53,361 nt of DNA. Source: Saccharopolyspora aridisoli. Its GTDB lineage: Bacteria > Actinomycetota > Actinomycetes > Mycobacteriales > Pseudonocardiaceae. Shown one piece after another: positions 7,472-16,456 of the stretch. A program made the translations under genes and the position numbers. The DNA lies in the NCBI RefSeq assembly GCF_004348445.1, contig NZ_SMKV01000037.1, forward strand, positions 1 through 53,361, given 5' to 3'. How positions within the stretch are numbered: position 1 is the stretch's first letter; each line of letters opens with the position of its first letter. The notes below the pieces were generated by a model that was not told where the DNA came from, did not search any database, and was given only the letters and a program-made list of their open reading frames with translations.

Positions 7472-9019
7472 TCAGACGAGTGAGGTCTTCTCGTTGCCTT
7501 CGGCGTCCTTCTCGGACACCGCGTGGTCGGCGAGCACACCCACCTTGTGCCGCTGGACGAACCAGTAGTAGGCGAATCCGCCCACGGCCGCGATCCCGAC
7601 GAACAGCACCGAGCTGTACTGCAAGTACCAGTGGTACGGCGGTTCGGCGTTGTAGACGTCCTTGCGCGGCCACGCGAGGTTGATCGACATCCCGAGGCCC
7701 CACAGCACGGCCAGGACGTTGATCGGCAGCCCGAGCTTGCCGAGGCTGAAGCGGCCTTCCTCCTTGACCGGCTTCCACTTGCCGCGCAAGCGCGCGACCA
7801 GCATCGGGATCGTCACCAGCAGGTAGGAGATGTAGATCAGGATGATCGCCAGCGAGGTGATGGCGGTGAAGATCTGCGGCTGACCGATGTTGACCAGCAG
7901 CAGCACGACCGCGACGACACCGATGAACACCGCGGGGGCGACCGGCGTCTGGAACCGCGGGCTCACCCGGGCCAGCAGGTGGCCGGCGGGCAGCGCGTTG
8001 TCGCGGGCCATGGCGAACATGATGCGGATCGCGGCGGTGTGCACGGCCAGCACGCACACGGTGATCGCCACGAAGATCGCCAGCAGGAACAGTCGGCCGA
8101 CGAACGGGCCGAGCGCGTCGCTGAGGACGAACTGCAGGCCGGATTCGGCCAGCTCCGGGGCGCTGAAGTCGCGGGTGGCCATCATGCCGAACAGCAGGAT
8201 CAGACCGCCGAGGACGAACGAGGCGATCAGCGCCCGCAGGATGGCGCGCGGCGCGTTCTTGTGCGGGTCGATCGACTCCTCGCCGAGCGAGGCAGCGGTG
8301 TCGAAGCCGTACATGACGTAGGACGAGGCGATGCCGGCGACCAGGAAGGCGCTCAGGTAGCTGCCGCCGTACGCGGCCTCGGTGCCGTTGGTGTCGAGGA
8401 TGACCGTCGGCGGGTTCACCACGACCAGCGCCAGCGCGATGATCAGCAGCACCGCTGCGGCCAGCTCGATGAACACACCGGTGGAGTTGATCTGCGCCAT
8501 CAGCTTCACGCCGTAGGCGTTGACCAGCGTGGTGAAGAGGATCAGCACCAGCGCCAGCAGCACCGCGTTGACCGCGGAGTCGGTGGCGTCCGAGCCATCA
8601 CCGATCAGCTGGAAACCGGCCCAGATCTGAGGCAGCGTGTTCTGGTAGGCCAGCGCGGTGGCCGAGATCGACACGATCGACGCCAGCAGCATCATCCAGC
8701 CGGCCAGCCAGCCGACGTGGGGACCTCCGAGCTTCTTGGCCCAGTTGTAGATGGAACCGGCGATCGGGTAACGCGATGCCAGCTCGGCGAAACTCAACGC
8801 CACCAGCAACTGCCCCAGGAACACGATCGGCCAGGACCACACGTAGGCGGGTCCGCCGAAACCGATGCCGAAGTACGACAGTTGGAAGGCGCCGGTGAGC
8901 ACCGAGATGTAACTGATGCCTGCGGCGAAGGTGTGGAAACTGCCCAGGCTTCTCTTCAGTTTGTTGGTGTATCCGAACTCGTTGAGCTCGGCGTCGTGAT
9001 TGGTGGTGGGCGCGCTCAT
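7472..9019 (-). CDS. APC-family amino acid/choline permease
   Basis: A 515-residue transporter with about 12 transmembrane segments, starting after a short polar N-terminus (LKRSLGSFHTFAAGISYISVLTG). The first helix carries the unwound region typical of the amino acid/polyamine/organocation superfamily. YGFDTAASLGEE in helix 6 and the charged loop IDPHKNAPRAILRA are characteristic of the GABA/choline permease group. The ATG at 9019 is preceded by GGAAGGAG. It lies between the betaine aldehyde dehydrogenase and choline oxidase genes, so choline (or an ethanolamine-like precursor) uptake is the likely role. This is notable because bacterial choline importers are usually BCCT or ABC types. Substrate is inference. 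Confidence 0.85.
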   Translation of the reverse strand: MSAPTTNHDAELNEFGYTNKLKRSLGSFHTFAAGISYISVLTGAFQLSYFGIGFGGPAYVWSWPIVFLGQLLVALSFAELASRYPIAGSIYNWAKKLGGPHVGWLAGWMMLLASIVSISATALAYQNTLPQIWAGFQLIGDGSDATDSAVNAVLLALVLILFTTLVNAYGVKLMAQINSTGVFIELAAAVLLIIALALVVVNPPTVILDTNGTEAAYGGSYLSAFLVAGIASSYVMYGFDTAASLGEESIDPHKNAPRAILRALIASFVLGGLILLFGMMATRDFSAPELAESGLQFVLSDALGPFVGRLFLLAIFVAITVCVLAVHTAAIRIMFAMARDNALPAGHLLARVSPRFQTPVAPAVFIGVVAVVLLLVNIGQPQIFTAITSLAIILIYISYLLVTIPMLVARLRGKWKPVKEEGRFSLGKLGLPINVLAVLWGLGMSINLAWPRKDVYNAEPPYHWYLQYSSVLFVGIAAVGGFAYYWFVQRHKVGVLADHAVSEKDAEGNEKTSLV

Positions 9020-9132
9020 GCCCCGAACTCCTTCCCCGGCCGACCGCACCCGCCCGGATGGCAGGTGCGACGACGCGGGTTGGTTGTTTTCTGCTAGCGC
9101 GAAATCCCGCTTCCCACAATAGTTTTGCGGGC

Positions 9133-9160
9133 GGTGCGGTGGCACTCGGGCCACCGCACC
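9133..9160 (-). terminator. Intra-operon hairpin between aldehyde dehydrogenase and permease
   Basis: GGTGCGGTGG (9133-9142) pairs with CCACCGCACC (9151-9160) around an 8-nt loop in the 160-bp gap. It could attenuate read-through or stabilise the upstream message, allowing unequal expression of dehydrogenase and permease. Confidence 0.5.
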
Positions 9161-9179
9161 GAACACAAGATTCCTCTCC

Positions 9180-10673
9180 TTACTTCGCGGAGAACCAGTT
9201 CTGCGGACCGGGCCGCAGGTTCTGGTAGACGTGCTTGGCCTCCTGGTACTCGCCGAGTCCGGCTCGGCCGAGTTCGCGTCCGATGCCGGACTGCTTGAAA
9301 CCACCCCACTCGGCCTGCGGGAGGTAGGGGTGGAAGTCGTTGATCCACACGGTGCCGTGCCGCAGCCGGTTGGCCACCCGCTGCGCCTTGGCGGGGTCGC
9401 CGGTGAACACCGCGCCGGCCAGTCCGTAGTGGGTGTCGTTGGCGATGCGGATCGCGTCGTCCTCATCGGTGAAGCGCTCGACGGTCAGCACCGGGCCGAA
9501 CGATTCCTCGGTGACCGCATGGGTTCCCTGCTTCACCTCGTCGAGAACCGTGGGCAGGTAGTAGTGCCCGTCGGCGTAGCGCTCGCCCTCGGGGCGCTTG
9601 CCGCCGGTGCGCAGCACCGCGCCTTCGGCGACCGACTTGGTGACGTAGTCGTCGACCTTCTGCAGGTGCGCGGCGGAGATCAGCGGGCCGGTCTCGGCGT
9701 CGTCGTCGAACGGGCCGCCGATGCGGATCTGCTCGGCGCGGCGCACGATCTCGTCGACCAGCGCGTCGTGCAGCTCGTCCTGCACGATCAGCCGGGCGCC
9801 CGCGGAGCAGACCTGGCCGGAGTGCAGGAAGATCGCGGTCAGCGCGAAGTCCACGGCGGTGTCGAAGTCGGCGTCCGCGAAGACCACGTTGGGGTTCTTG
9901 CCGCCGAGCTCCAGGGCGACCTTCTTGACGGTCGGCGCGGCCATCGCGGAGATCCTGCGGCCGGTGTGCAGACCACCGGTGAACGAGATCAGGTCGACGT
10001 CGGGGTGCTCGGCCAGCACCGAACCGACCTCGGCGCCGGCGCCCAGCACCAGGTTCCCGACGCCGGCGGGCAGCCCGGCTTCTTCCAGGGCGCGCATCAG
10101 CAGGATCGCGGTGGCCGGGGTCAGCTCGCTGGGCTTGAGGATGAAGGTGTCGCCCGCGGCGATGGCCGGCGCGACCTTCCAGGCGACCTGCAGCAGCGGG
10201 AAGTTCCAGGGGGTGATCATGCCGCAGACGCCGACGGGCTCGTACTGCACGCGGCTGATGGCGTCCGGCGTGCCGGTGTCGACGAGGCTGCCCGCGTCGG
10301 TGCCCGCGATCTTGCCGAAGTAGCGGAAGCACGCGGCGATGTCGTCCATGTCGTACTCGCTCTCCACCAGGCGCTTGCCGGTGTCGAGCGATTCGGCGCG
10401 GGCGAACTCGTCCTTGTCGCGGACGAGGATGTCGGCGACGCGCAGCAGCAGATCACCCCGGTCCCAGGCCGAGCTGGTCGACCAGGCGCCCTCGTCGAAG
10501 ACCCGGCGCGCGGCGGCGATGGCCTGCTCGGCGTCGGCGCGGCCGCCCTCGGAGACGGTGGCGACCAGCTTCCCGTCGGCGGGGCAGTGGATCTGCCGGG
10601 TGCGGCCGTCGGCGGCCGGGACCCACTTGCCGTCGATGTGCAGCGTGGCTGCCGAATTGTCTGCTTGCGGCAT
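9180..10673 (-). CDS. betB: Betaine aldehyde dehydrogenase
   Basis: A 497-residue NAD(P)-dependent aldehyde dehydrogenase that converts betaine aldehyde to glycine betaine. The catalytic Cys is C289 in HSGQVCSAGAR, the general base Glu is E255 in ALELGGKNP, and the oxyanion Asn is N157 in PWNFPLLQ. The C-terminal DFHPYLPQAEWGGFKQSGIGRE resembles betaine aldehyde dehydrogenases of the GbsA/BetB type. Length is normal for the family. The ATG at 10673 has GGGGAAGAG upstream. It is the first gene of the operon with the permease and choline oxidase. Choline oxidase can perform both oxidations, so this enzyme probably scavenges the leaked aldehyde. A 4-aminobutanal or other amino-aldehyde substrate is the main alternative. 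Confidence 0.87.
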   Translation of the reverse strand: MPQADNSAATLHIDGKWVPAADGRTRQIHCPADGKLVATVSEGGRADAEQAIAAARRVFDEGAWSTSSAWDRGDLLLRVADILVRDKDEFARAESLDTGKRLVESEYDMDDIAACFRYFGKIAGTDAGSLVDTGTPDAISRVQYEPVGVCGMITPWNFPLLQVAWKVAPAIAAGDTFILKPSELTPATAILLMRALEEAGLPAGVGNLVLGAGAEVGSVLAEHPDVDLISFTGGLHTGRRISAMAAPTVKKVALELGGKNPNVVFADADFDTAVDFALTAIFLHSGQVCSAGARLIVQDELHDALVDEIVRRAEQIRIGGPFDDDAETGPLISAAHLQKVDDYVTKSVAEGAVLRTGGKRPEGERYADGHYYLPTVLDEVKQGTHAVTEESFGPVLTVERFTDEDDAIRIANDTHYGLAGAVFTGDPAKAQRVANRLRHGTVWINDFHPYLPQAEWGGFKQSGIGRELGRAGLGEYQEAKHVYQNLRPGPQNWFSAK

Positions 10674-11195
10674 GGCTCTTCCCCGTTTGTCGCTCGTTTG
10701 TCCGCGTTCGCGCCATCGTGAACAAGCCTCGCGAGAGGCGGCTGTTGCACGATGCGGCGGACGCCATTCATCGCCACACGAATCCGCACCTAGATGCGGA
10801 GCAATTCGCCGAATTCGTACCCCTCATCGGTACGATGCGGTTTCCGAATTCACCTCCTGGTGGTCCATTCGGTGGCTATCTGGCGCGTTTTTCGTCCAAT
10901 TCGCGCGGCGCATTTCCGCATCGCGCACGTCCATTGGCTGCGGTGCCGGGAGAAGACACTAACACCAGGGATGTACATCTGTACATCATCAAGTGTTCAG
11001 CATCGGTAGGACTCGTGGAAAAATGCGCGCTGAACTGGTCAAACGCCTGGTCGGTGACGTGGACCGCATCGCGATCGGGGCGGGCATGGCAAGCTGAGTC
11101 TCCGCATGCGGGCCGAGCACCCCACCCCCGACCGGTTCGCCACCCGGATGCCGAAGAGCGTTCACGCGCTGTGACAGGGGAGGAACACCGAGCGC
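10674..11195. promoter_or_regulatory. 522-bp divergent control region of the betaine operon and TetR gene
   Basis: No convincing gene is present; base composition is visibly more AT-rich than the neighbours. It holds several dyads. The clearest, at 10970-10987, is GATGTACA-TC-TGTACATC, two adjacent copies of TGTACATC and also a perfect 8-bp inverted repeat. Another is TCCGCA-cctaga-TGCGGA at 10783-10800, about 110 bp upstream of betB. A third is CGTACC/GGTACG at 10816-10834. Any of these could be the binding site of the divergent TetR protein. A Shine-Dalgarno GGGGAGGA precedes the TetR ATG at 11196. Confidence 0.5.
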
Positions 11196-11771
11196 ATGTC
11201 GAGCACCCAGCCCGCGCCGCCGGCTCGCCGCAAGGACCCCGATCGCCGCGAGCGCATCGCCCGCGCCGCGATCGAGGTGGTCGCCGAACGCGGCGTCGAG
11301 AAGCTCACGCACCGCAGCGTGGCGGCTGCCGCGGGTGTCCCGCTCGGATCCACCACCTACTACTTCGCGACCCTCGATGACCTGCTCGCCAGCGCCCTGC
11401 GGCAGGCCGCGGAGGACGACGTCGAGCACATGCGGCAGTGGGCCGCCGGCCTGGAATCGGGCAACGACCTCGCCCAGGCGCTGACCGACCTGGTGCTGCA
11501 CTACCTCGGGCCCGCCCGCGCGCAGACGGCCGTGGAGCACCAGCTCTACATCGCCGCACTGCACAAGCCGGCCTTGCGCCAGGTGAGCCAGGAGTGGGAC
11601 ACGTGGTTGGCCGAGCTGTTCGCCTCCTACACCGACGAGGCGACCGGCCGGGCTCTGTCGGTGCTGTTCTGCGGTTGGCAGCTGCAGGGGATCGTCCGGG
11701 AATCGGTGCCGAGCCGAGACGAAATCGAGATGACTTTTCGGCGGATGCTGCAACCGGGCGCGAAAACCTGA
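11196..11771 (+). CDS. TetR-family regulator of the betaine operon
   Basis: A 191-residue TetR repressor. The N-terminal helix-turn-helix spans about residues 18-62 (RIARAAIEVVAERGVEKLTH, VAAAAGVPLGSTTYYF). The remainder is the all-helical ligand-binding domain. Divergent from betB-permease-codA across a long control region, which makes it the obvious regulator of that operon, by analogy with BetI. Its ligand (choline or an intermediate) is inference. The ATG follows a good GGAGG site with 12-nt spacing. Confidence 0.82.
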   Translation: MSSTQPAPPARRKDPDRRERIARAAIEVVAERGVEKLTHRSVAAAAGVPLGSTTYYFATLDDLLASALRQAAEDDVEHMRQWAAGLESGNDLAQALTDLVLHYLGPARAQTAVEHQLYIAALHKPALRQVSQEWDTWLAELFASYTDEATGRALSVLFCGWQLQGIVRESVPSRDEIEMTFRRMLQPGAKT

Positions 11772-12042
11772 TTCCACCGGGCATTTCAGGGCGGGTGTCC
11801 GGACGGTCAACATCGGATGTCCGTTGGATTGCACCGAATCAGGGCAGTTGATCTCAATGCTGTCTGCGAGGAAGATGTAGGCATAGCGATCCGTGGCATC
11901 GGTGTCGTTGATGTCGTCGAAGTCGTCGGTTTTCGGACCGGCGGGCGCATCAACGGAGGAATCACCGGTGCGGGCACGGACTTGCCGCGTCGGGGCGTGG
12001 CTCGCTCCCAGCAAATTTGATCAACTCAAGTGGGGTGAGACC

Positions 12043-12978
12043 GTGGGGCACATCGAAGACCGCGAACTGGTACCGCTCAAGGCAGATTTCGACACCGTCT
12101 GGTACGGGTACCGTCGCTCGCAGGTGAAGTTCTACATCCAGCAGACCGAGGCCGAACTGCGCCTGGTCACCGAGGACAGGGATTCGGCGTTAAGCCAGGT
12201 CAACGAGCTGTCAGCGCAGCTCGACCAGGCTCGCGCTCAGGTCGAGGAGCTCAAGCAGGAGCTCGACGCCCAGGCGCAGGAGCCGATTTCGCTGGACGCG
12301 CTGTCCGACCGGATGCGCCGCATGGTCCGGCTGGCCGAGGACGAGGCCAAGGAGATAGTGGCCAGCGCTCAGGCGGCCTCCGAGCACGAGTGGGCCCGCT
12401 CCGAGCAGGCCGCAGCCGAGCTGCGCAACCGCTACGAGAAGCTGGTCGCCGAGGCCGATGAGTGGCGCCGCCAGTCCGAGCAGCAGCGCAACGAGCTGAT
12501 CGCGCGCACCCGTTCCGAGGTGCAGGCCATGGCCAAGGAGGCCGAGCAGCAGCGCAGGCAGCTCGACGCGGAGGCCGAAGAGCGCCGCGTCCAGGTGGAG
12601 CGCGACTTCGAGACGTCCATGTCCGCCCGCCGCGACGAGGCCATGCGGGTCCTCGCCGAGCGCGAGCAGGCCAGCCGCGAGGAAGCTCAGCGCCGCGTCC
12701 GCGAGGCCACGGCCGAGGGCGAGCGCCGGATCCTGCGCGCCGACGAGTACTCGGCGACGATGCACAAGACCCGCCAGCAGCTGGCTGAGCAGGTTCGCAA
12801 CGCGCAGCGGATCCTGGGCAACGCCGAGCCGTTCCTGGTGGCCACCGAGAGCGGTTCCGACACCGAGGCTTCGGACGCGTACGTGGCCGACACCGTCCAC
12901 GGTGGAGACTCGGACGTCGAGGTGCCCAAGCAGCGCGACGAGGAGACGCTGCCGCAGGAGGCAGAAGCCACCGTCTGA
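12043..12978 (+). CDS. DivIVA-domain coiled-coil protein
   Basis: A 311-residue, highly charged protein. Residues about 10-45 (KADFDTVWYGYRRSQVKFYIQQ) resemble the DivIVA N-terminal lipid-binding/curvature domain. Residues about 45-265 are almost uninterrupted heptad coiled coil rich in Glu, Arg, Gln and Ala, and the tail is acidic and disordered. Actinobacterial relatives act as cytoskeletal or polar-growth scaffolds (DivIVA, FilP, Scy types). There is no ftsZ neighbourhood, so it is not the primary Wag31/DivIVA. GTG at 12043 is chosen because GGGGTGAG lies just upstream and the DivIVA-like homology starts soon after; the frame is open for 50 more codons of non-coding character. Confidence 0.78.
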   Translation: MGHIEDRELVPLKADFDTVWYGYRRSQVKFYIQQTEAELRLVTEDRDSALSQVNELSAQLDQARAQVEELKQELDAQAQEPISLDALSDRMRRMVRLAEDEAKEIVASAQAASEHEWARSEQAAAELRNRYEKLVAEADEWRRQSEQQRNELIARTRSEVQAMAKEAEQQRRQLDAEAEERRVQVERDFETSMSARRDEAMRVLAEREQASREEAQRRVREATAEGERRILRADEYSATMHKTRQQLAEQVRNAQRILGNAEPFLVATESGSDTEASDAYVADTVHGGDSDVEVPKQRDEETLPQEAEATV

Positions 12979-12995
12979 TCGGTCGTGATCAGCAC

Positions 12996-13030
12996 GTGGG
13001 CCGCCCGCTGGTGTTCGGCGGGTGGCCCAC
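12996..13030 (+). terminator. Hairpin terminator after the coiled-coil gene
   Basis: GTGGGCCGCCCGC (12996-13008) pairs with GCGGGTGGCCCAC (13018-13030) with one G-T pair and a 9-nt loop, 17 bp after the stop codon. Confidence 0.7.
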
Positions 13031-13130
13031 TGCTGCCTCCGACGAACGTGTCGAGAACTCGCCTCGCGCTTCCCCGTGATCCGCTCGGCTGGCTAGATTG
13101 CTCCGATCGTCGTGCTCACCGGGAGGTCGG

Positions 13131-14492
13131 ATGAACTGGCGCGGATGGGGAACCATCGCCGTGGCCTGCGCGATGTTGCTCGTCGGAATGCCTGCGGGAG
13201 CCGCTCCGCCGGAGGACCTCGCGCAGCGGCTGGAGGAGCTGCCGGGCATGACGGTCGTGGGCGAGCGACCGACCGAACCGGGTTTCCGGTTGTTCGACCT
13301 GACCTTCACCCAGCTGACCGATCACCGGCACCGGGACGCCGGTTCCTTCGAGCAGCGCCTCACCCTGCTGCACCGCGACCTCAGCCGACCCACGGTCCTC
13401 CACACCACCGGCTACGGCCTCCCGGCCAGCACCAACCGCACCGAGCCGACGCAGCTGGTCGACGGCAACCAGGTGAACCTGGAGCACCGCTTCTTCACCC
13501 CGTCGCGCCCGGAACCCGCAGACTGGAACGATCTCGACACCTGGCAGGCCGCCACCGATGAGCACGAGGTCATCTTGGCGCTGCGCGAGATCTACGACCA
13601 GCGGTGGATCACCACCGGTGCGAGCAAGGGCGGCATGACTGCGGTGTACCACCGCCACTTCTACCCGGACGACGTGGCCGGAACCGTTGCGTACGTCGCA
13701 CCGAACGATGTGGACAACGATCGCGACGCCTACGACCGGTTCCTCTCTTCCGTCGGCACCGATCAAGCCTGCCGCGAGGCGCTGTCCGCCGTTCAGCGCG
13801 AGGCCCTGATCCGCCGACCCGAGATGATCGCCAGGTTCCAGTCGTTCGCCGACGCGCAGGGGATGACCTTCGACCGGATCATCGGTGACATCGATCGGGG
13901 CCTGGAGCTGGTCGTGCTGGACGCGCCGTGGAGCTTCTGGCAGTACCGCGGTCAGCAGGACTGCGGGCAGGTTCCGGCGCCCACCGCGAGCACCGACGAG
14001 ATCTACCGGTTCCTGGACGAGACCGTCGAGTTCGCCTTCTACACCGATCAGGGCATGGAGCCCTACACGCCGTACTACTACCAGGCGGGAACCCAGCTGG
14101 GCTGGCCCGGCGTTTCCGACGAGCCGCTGGCCGACCTGCTGCACCACCGCGAGCTCAGCCAGCCGCGCAACCTGGTGCCCCGGGAGATCCCCATGGAGTT
14201 CGAGGCGGGCGTGATGCGCGAGGTCGACACCTGGGTCCGCACCCGGGGCTCGGAGCTGATGTTCGTCAACGGCCAGAACGACCCGTGGAGCGCCGAGCCC
14301 TTCGAGCCGGGCCGCGACGACTCGCACTCCTACCTGGTCCCGGGCGCCAACCACGGCGCCAAGATCGCCGGACTGCCCGTCGGCCAGCGTGCCGAGGCCG
14401 AGGCCACCGTCCGCCGCTGGGCCGGGGTCGACGTCCCGGCGCTGCGCAGCACCCGCATCGACCACCAGCCGGTGGAGCGTCACCCGCTCTGA
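13131..14492 (+). CDS. Secreted S37-family (PS-10) serine aminopeptidase
   Basis: A 453-residue exported alpha/beta-hydrolase peptidase. A signal peptide covers about residues 1-25 (WRGWGTIAVACAMLLVGMPAGAA). The nucleophile is Ser165 in TTGASKGGMT. The acid is the Asp in FVNGQNDPWS, and the catalytic His lies in VPGANHGAK. This arrangement matches MEROPS S37, the Streptomyces PS-10 tripeptidyl-type aminopeptidases, which release short N-terminal peptides outside the cell. Length fits the family. The ATG at 13131 is preceded by GGGAGG at 13121-13126. The 3' end overlaps the convergent acyltransferase gene by 13 bases. Probably nutritional or extracellular protein processing. Confidence 0.85.
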   Translation: MNWRGWGTIAVACAMLLVGMPAGAAPPEDLAQRLEELPGMTVVGERPTEPGFRLFDLTFTQLTDHRHRDAGSFEQRLTLLHRDLSRPTVLHTTGYGLPASTNRTEPTQLVDGNQVNLEHRFFTPSRPEPADWNDLDTWQAATDEHEVILALREIYDQRWITTGASKGGMTAVYHRHFYPDDVAGTVAYVAPNDVDNDRDAYDRFLSSVGTDQACREALSAVQREALIRRPEMIARFQSFADAQGMTFDRIIGDIDRGLELVVLDAPWSFWQYRGQQDCGQVPAPTASTDEIYRFLDETVEFAFYTDQGMEPYTPYYYQAGTQLGWPGVSDEPLADLLHHRELSQPRNLVPREIPMEFEAGVMREVDTWVRTRGSELMFVNGQNDPWSAEPFEPGRDDSHSYLVPGANHGAKIAGLPVGQRAEAEATVRRWAGVDVPALRSTRIDHQPVERHPL

Positions 14493-15586
14493 CGGGCGGC
14501 CGTCCGGTCGTAGAAGCGCATGAGGTAGTCGTGGGCCGGGCGTTCGACCGCTCTGGTCAGCGCCCAGCCCACGGCCGTGCCGGTGGCCAGCATCGCCAAC
14601 GTCTGCAGCAGCGGGGGCACGCCGTTGGTGTCCAGGTAGTGCAGCAGGACGTAGCCGATGGTCTGGTGGCTGAGGAACACGCCGTAGGAGATCCCGGCGA
14701 ACCAGGTCACGCCGCGCGCGAGCGCGGGCGGCAGCTTCCAGTCCGGGCCGCACGCCACCAGGGTCAGCACCAGCAGTCCGAGCCACACGCCGAGGGTGGA
14801 ACCCCAGTCGCAGTCGAGCTGCCCGTCGGGCAGGCGGATGTAGTTGTGCATGGCCTGGGCGAACATGCAGCTGGCCAGCAGCAGCGCGAAGTGCCCGCGT
14901 GAGAGGCGCCCGGTGGAGACCGTCCAGATCGCCACCCCGGCCACGAACAGGTGCCAGCGGTGCACGCCGAGACCGTCCACGAGCATCCGGTAGGTCTCCG
15001 GCGCTCCGGAGATGCGGATGTGCCACTGCGCGAGCGGCAGCAGCACCGCCGTCCACAGAACCCAGAGGATCTTGTTGCCGTGGCCCAGTTTGGTGGCGTA
15101 GAGCACCGCTGCGAAGGTGAATCCCAGCAGCTGCAGCGGGACCGTCCAATGTGAACCGTCCAGGAAGGCGTAGGCGGACGGCTTCCAATTCCACAGCATC
15201 AGCAGGTGGCCGACGAGGTCCCGCCCGCTCGGCTCCACCCAGCCTGGCGGGCGCAGGAAGCGCAGGACCAGCCAGATCAGCAGCACCGAGCCGACGAAGG
15301 GCGGCAGGAGGCGCGCCATCCGCTTCCACCAGTAGCGCCGCAGGCTCCCGCGCCCGATGGTGGCCGCCGCGAAGTAGGCCGAGATGACCAGCAGCATGCT
15401 CGCGCCGACCTGGTACGGGAAGGCGAGCGTGCGCGGGGAGAGCTCGGGATGGGTCACGCGGCTCATGTGGGTCGCGTGGTAGATCATCACCAGCACCACG
15501 CATCCGGTGCGCACGGCGTCCCAGCTGATTTTCCGGGTGCTCCGCTGCGGGGGGTTGCCCGCGCGCGTAGCGGTTAGTTCGTGCAC
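14480..15586 (-). CDS. Membrane acyltransferase, acyltransferase-3 family
   Basis: A 368-residue integral membrane protein with about 10 hydrophobic helices. The N-terminal WDAVRTGCVVLVMIYHATHM has the His positioned as in the acyltransferase-3 catalytic region. Later come ISAYFAAATI with the following Arg-rich KRMARLLPPF, and a C-terminal GISYGVFLSHQTIGYVLL. Such enzymes acylate (often acetylate) sugars or secondary products at the membrane. The acceptor cannot be read from context; there are no glycan or polyketide genes alongside. GTG at 15586 is preceded by GAGG eight bases upstream. It converges on, and overlaps, the S37 peptidase. Confidence 0.82.
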   Translation of the reverse strand: MHELTATRAGNPPQRSTRKISWDAVRTGCVVLVMIYHATHMSRVTHPELSPRTLAFPYQVGASMLLVISAYFAAATIGRGSLRRYWWKRMARLLPPFVGSVLLIWLVLRFLRPPGWVEPSGRDLVGHLLMLWNWKPSAYAFLDGSHWTVPLQLLGFTFAAVLYATKLGHGNKILWVLWTAVLLPLAQWHIRISGAPETYRMLVDGLGVHRWHLFVAGVAIWTVSTGRLSRGHFALLLASCMFAQAMHNYIRLPDGQLDCDWGSTLGVWLGLLVLTLVACGPDWKLPPALARGVTWFAGISYGVFLSHQTIGYVLLHYLDTNGVPPLLQTLAMLATGTAVGWALTRAVERPAHDYLMRFYDRTAARQSG

Positions 15587-15652
15587 GCTCGCTACCTCAA
15601 GGTCGGTCCGTCCGCATCTTCGCTGGTAGAAGTGTGATTCTGGGCGAACAGT

Positions 15653-16456
15653 CTAGATGCCTGAGCTGTTCGGGTGAGGTGGGGGCGTGGGTGCGGTGCG
15701 GGCCAGCAGCGCGAAGGTCAGCGGCTCGGGCGTGCGCAGGTCGGCGTCGCCCGGTTCGGGCCGCCAGTCGGCGACCGGCACCGCGCCGGGCTCCAGCAGC
15801 TCGACATCACCGAGGAGGGACAGCACGGTGGCCCGGTCGCGCAAGGCCGGGCGCGGGCAGTCGGGCAGAACCGTGAGGATGTCGTGCGCCGGTTTCGGCG
15901 CGAACTCGTCGGTGAAGTGCGACAGCGCCAGCAGCGAGCCGGGGGCCAGCGCGTCGGTGTAGTGGCGGATCACCTCGGCCGGCTGGTGGTGCTCACCGAA
16001 CTGGTGCAGCACGCCGAGCATCAGCACGGCCACCGGCTGGTCGAAGTCCAGCAGCCGCCGCGTCTCCTCGGCGGCCAGGACGAATTCCGGATCTCGGATG
16101 TCGGCGTGCACCATCGCAGCGGTCTCGCTCCCGGCGAGCAGCAGCTGGCCCTGGGTGGCGGCGATCTGATCGTTGTCGACGTAGAGCACGCGCGCGGCGA
16201 TCTCGTGCGGGCTGCCCGCGATGGGGATGCCCGAGCCGAGGTCCAGGAACTGCCGGACGCCCTGGTCGAGGCAGGTTCGCATCATGCGCCGCAGGCAGTC
16301 GCGGGCGGCAAGGGCTTCCAGCCTGGCGTAGGGCGCCTTCGCGAGGATTCGGCGGGCCAGCGCGCGGTCGGCGGCGAAGTTGCTGCCGCCGCCGAGCAGG
16401 TAGTCGTGCACACGAGCGTCGCTCGGACGGTCCAGGTCTAGGGTCCTGGTGATCAT
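15653..16456 (-). CDS. SAM-dependent methyltransferase, DUF574 family
   Basis: A 267-residue protein of the actinobacterial DUF574 (Methyltransf_19) family. The hallmark N-terminus DRPSDARVHDYLLGGGSNFAADR is followed by the SAM-binding motif FLDLGSGIP (about residues 75-85) and VLYVDND. These proteins have a class I Rossmann methyltransferase fold but no established general substrate. The ATG at 16456 is used; a TTG at 16471 would add five residues, and neither has a clear ribosome binding site. Divergent from the conservon, with a 382-bp gap. Confidence 0.8.
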   Translation of the reverse strand: MITRTLDLDRPSDARVHDYLLGGGSNFAADRALARRILAKAPYARLEALAARDCLRRMMRTCLDQGVRQFLDLGSGIPIAGSPHEIAARVLYVDNDQIAATQGQLLLAGSETAAMVHADIRDPEFVLAAEETRRLLDFDQPVAVLMLGVLHQFGEHHQPAEVIRHYTDALAPGSLLALSHFTDEFAPKPAHDILTVLPDCPRPALRDRATVLSLLGDVELLEPGAVPVADWRPEPGDADLRTPEPLTFALLARTAPTPPPHPNSSGI

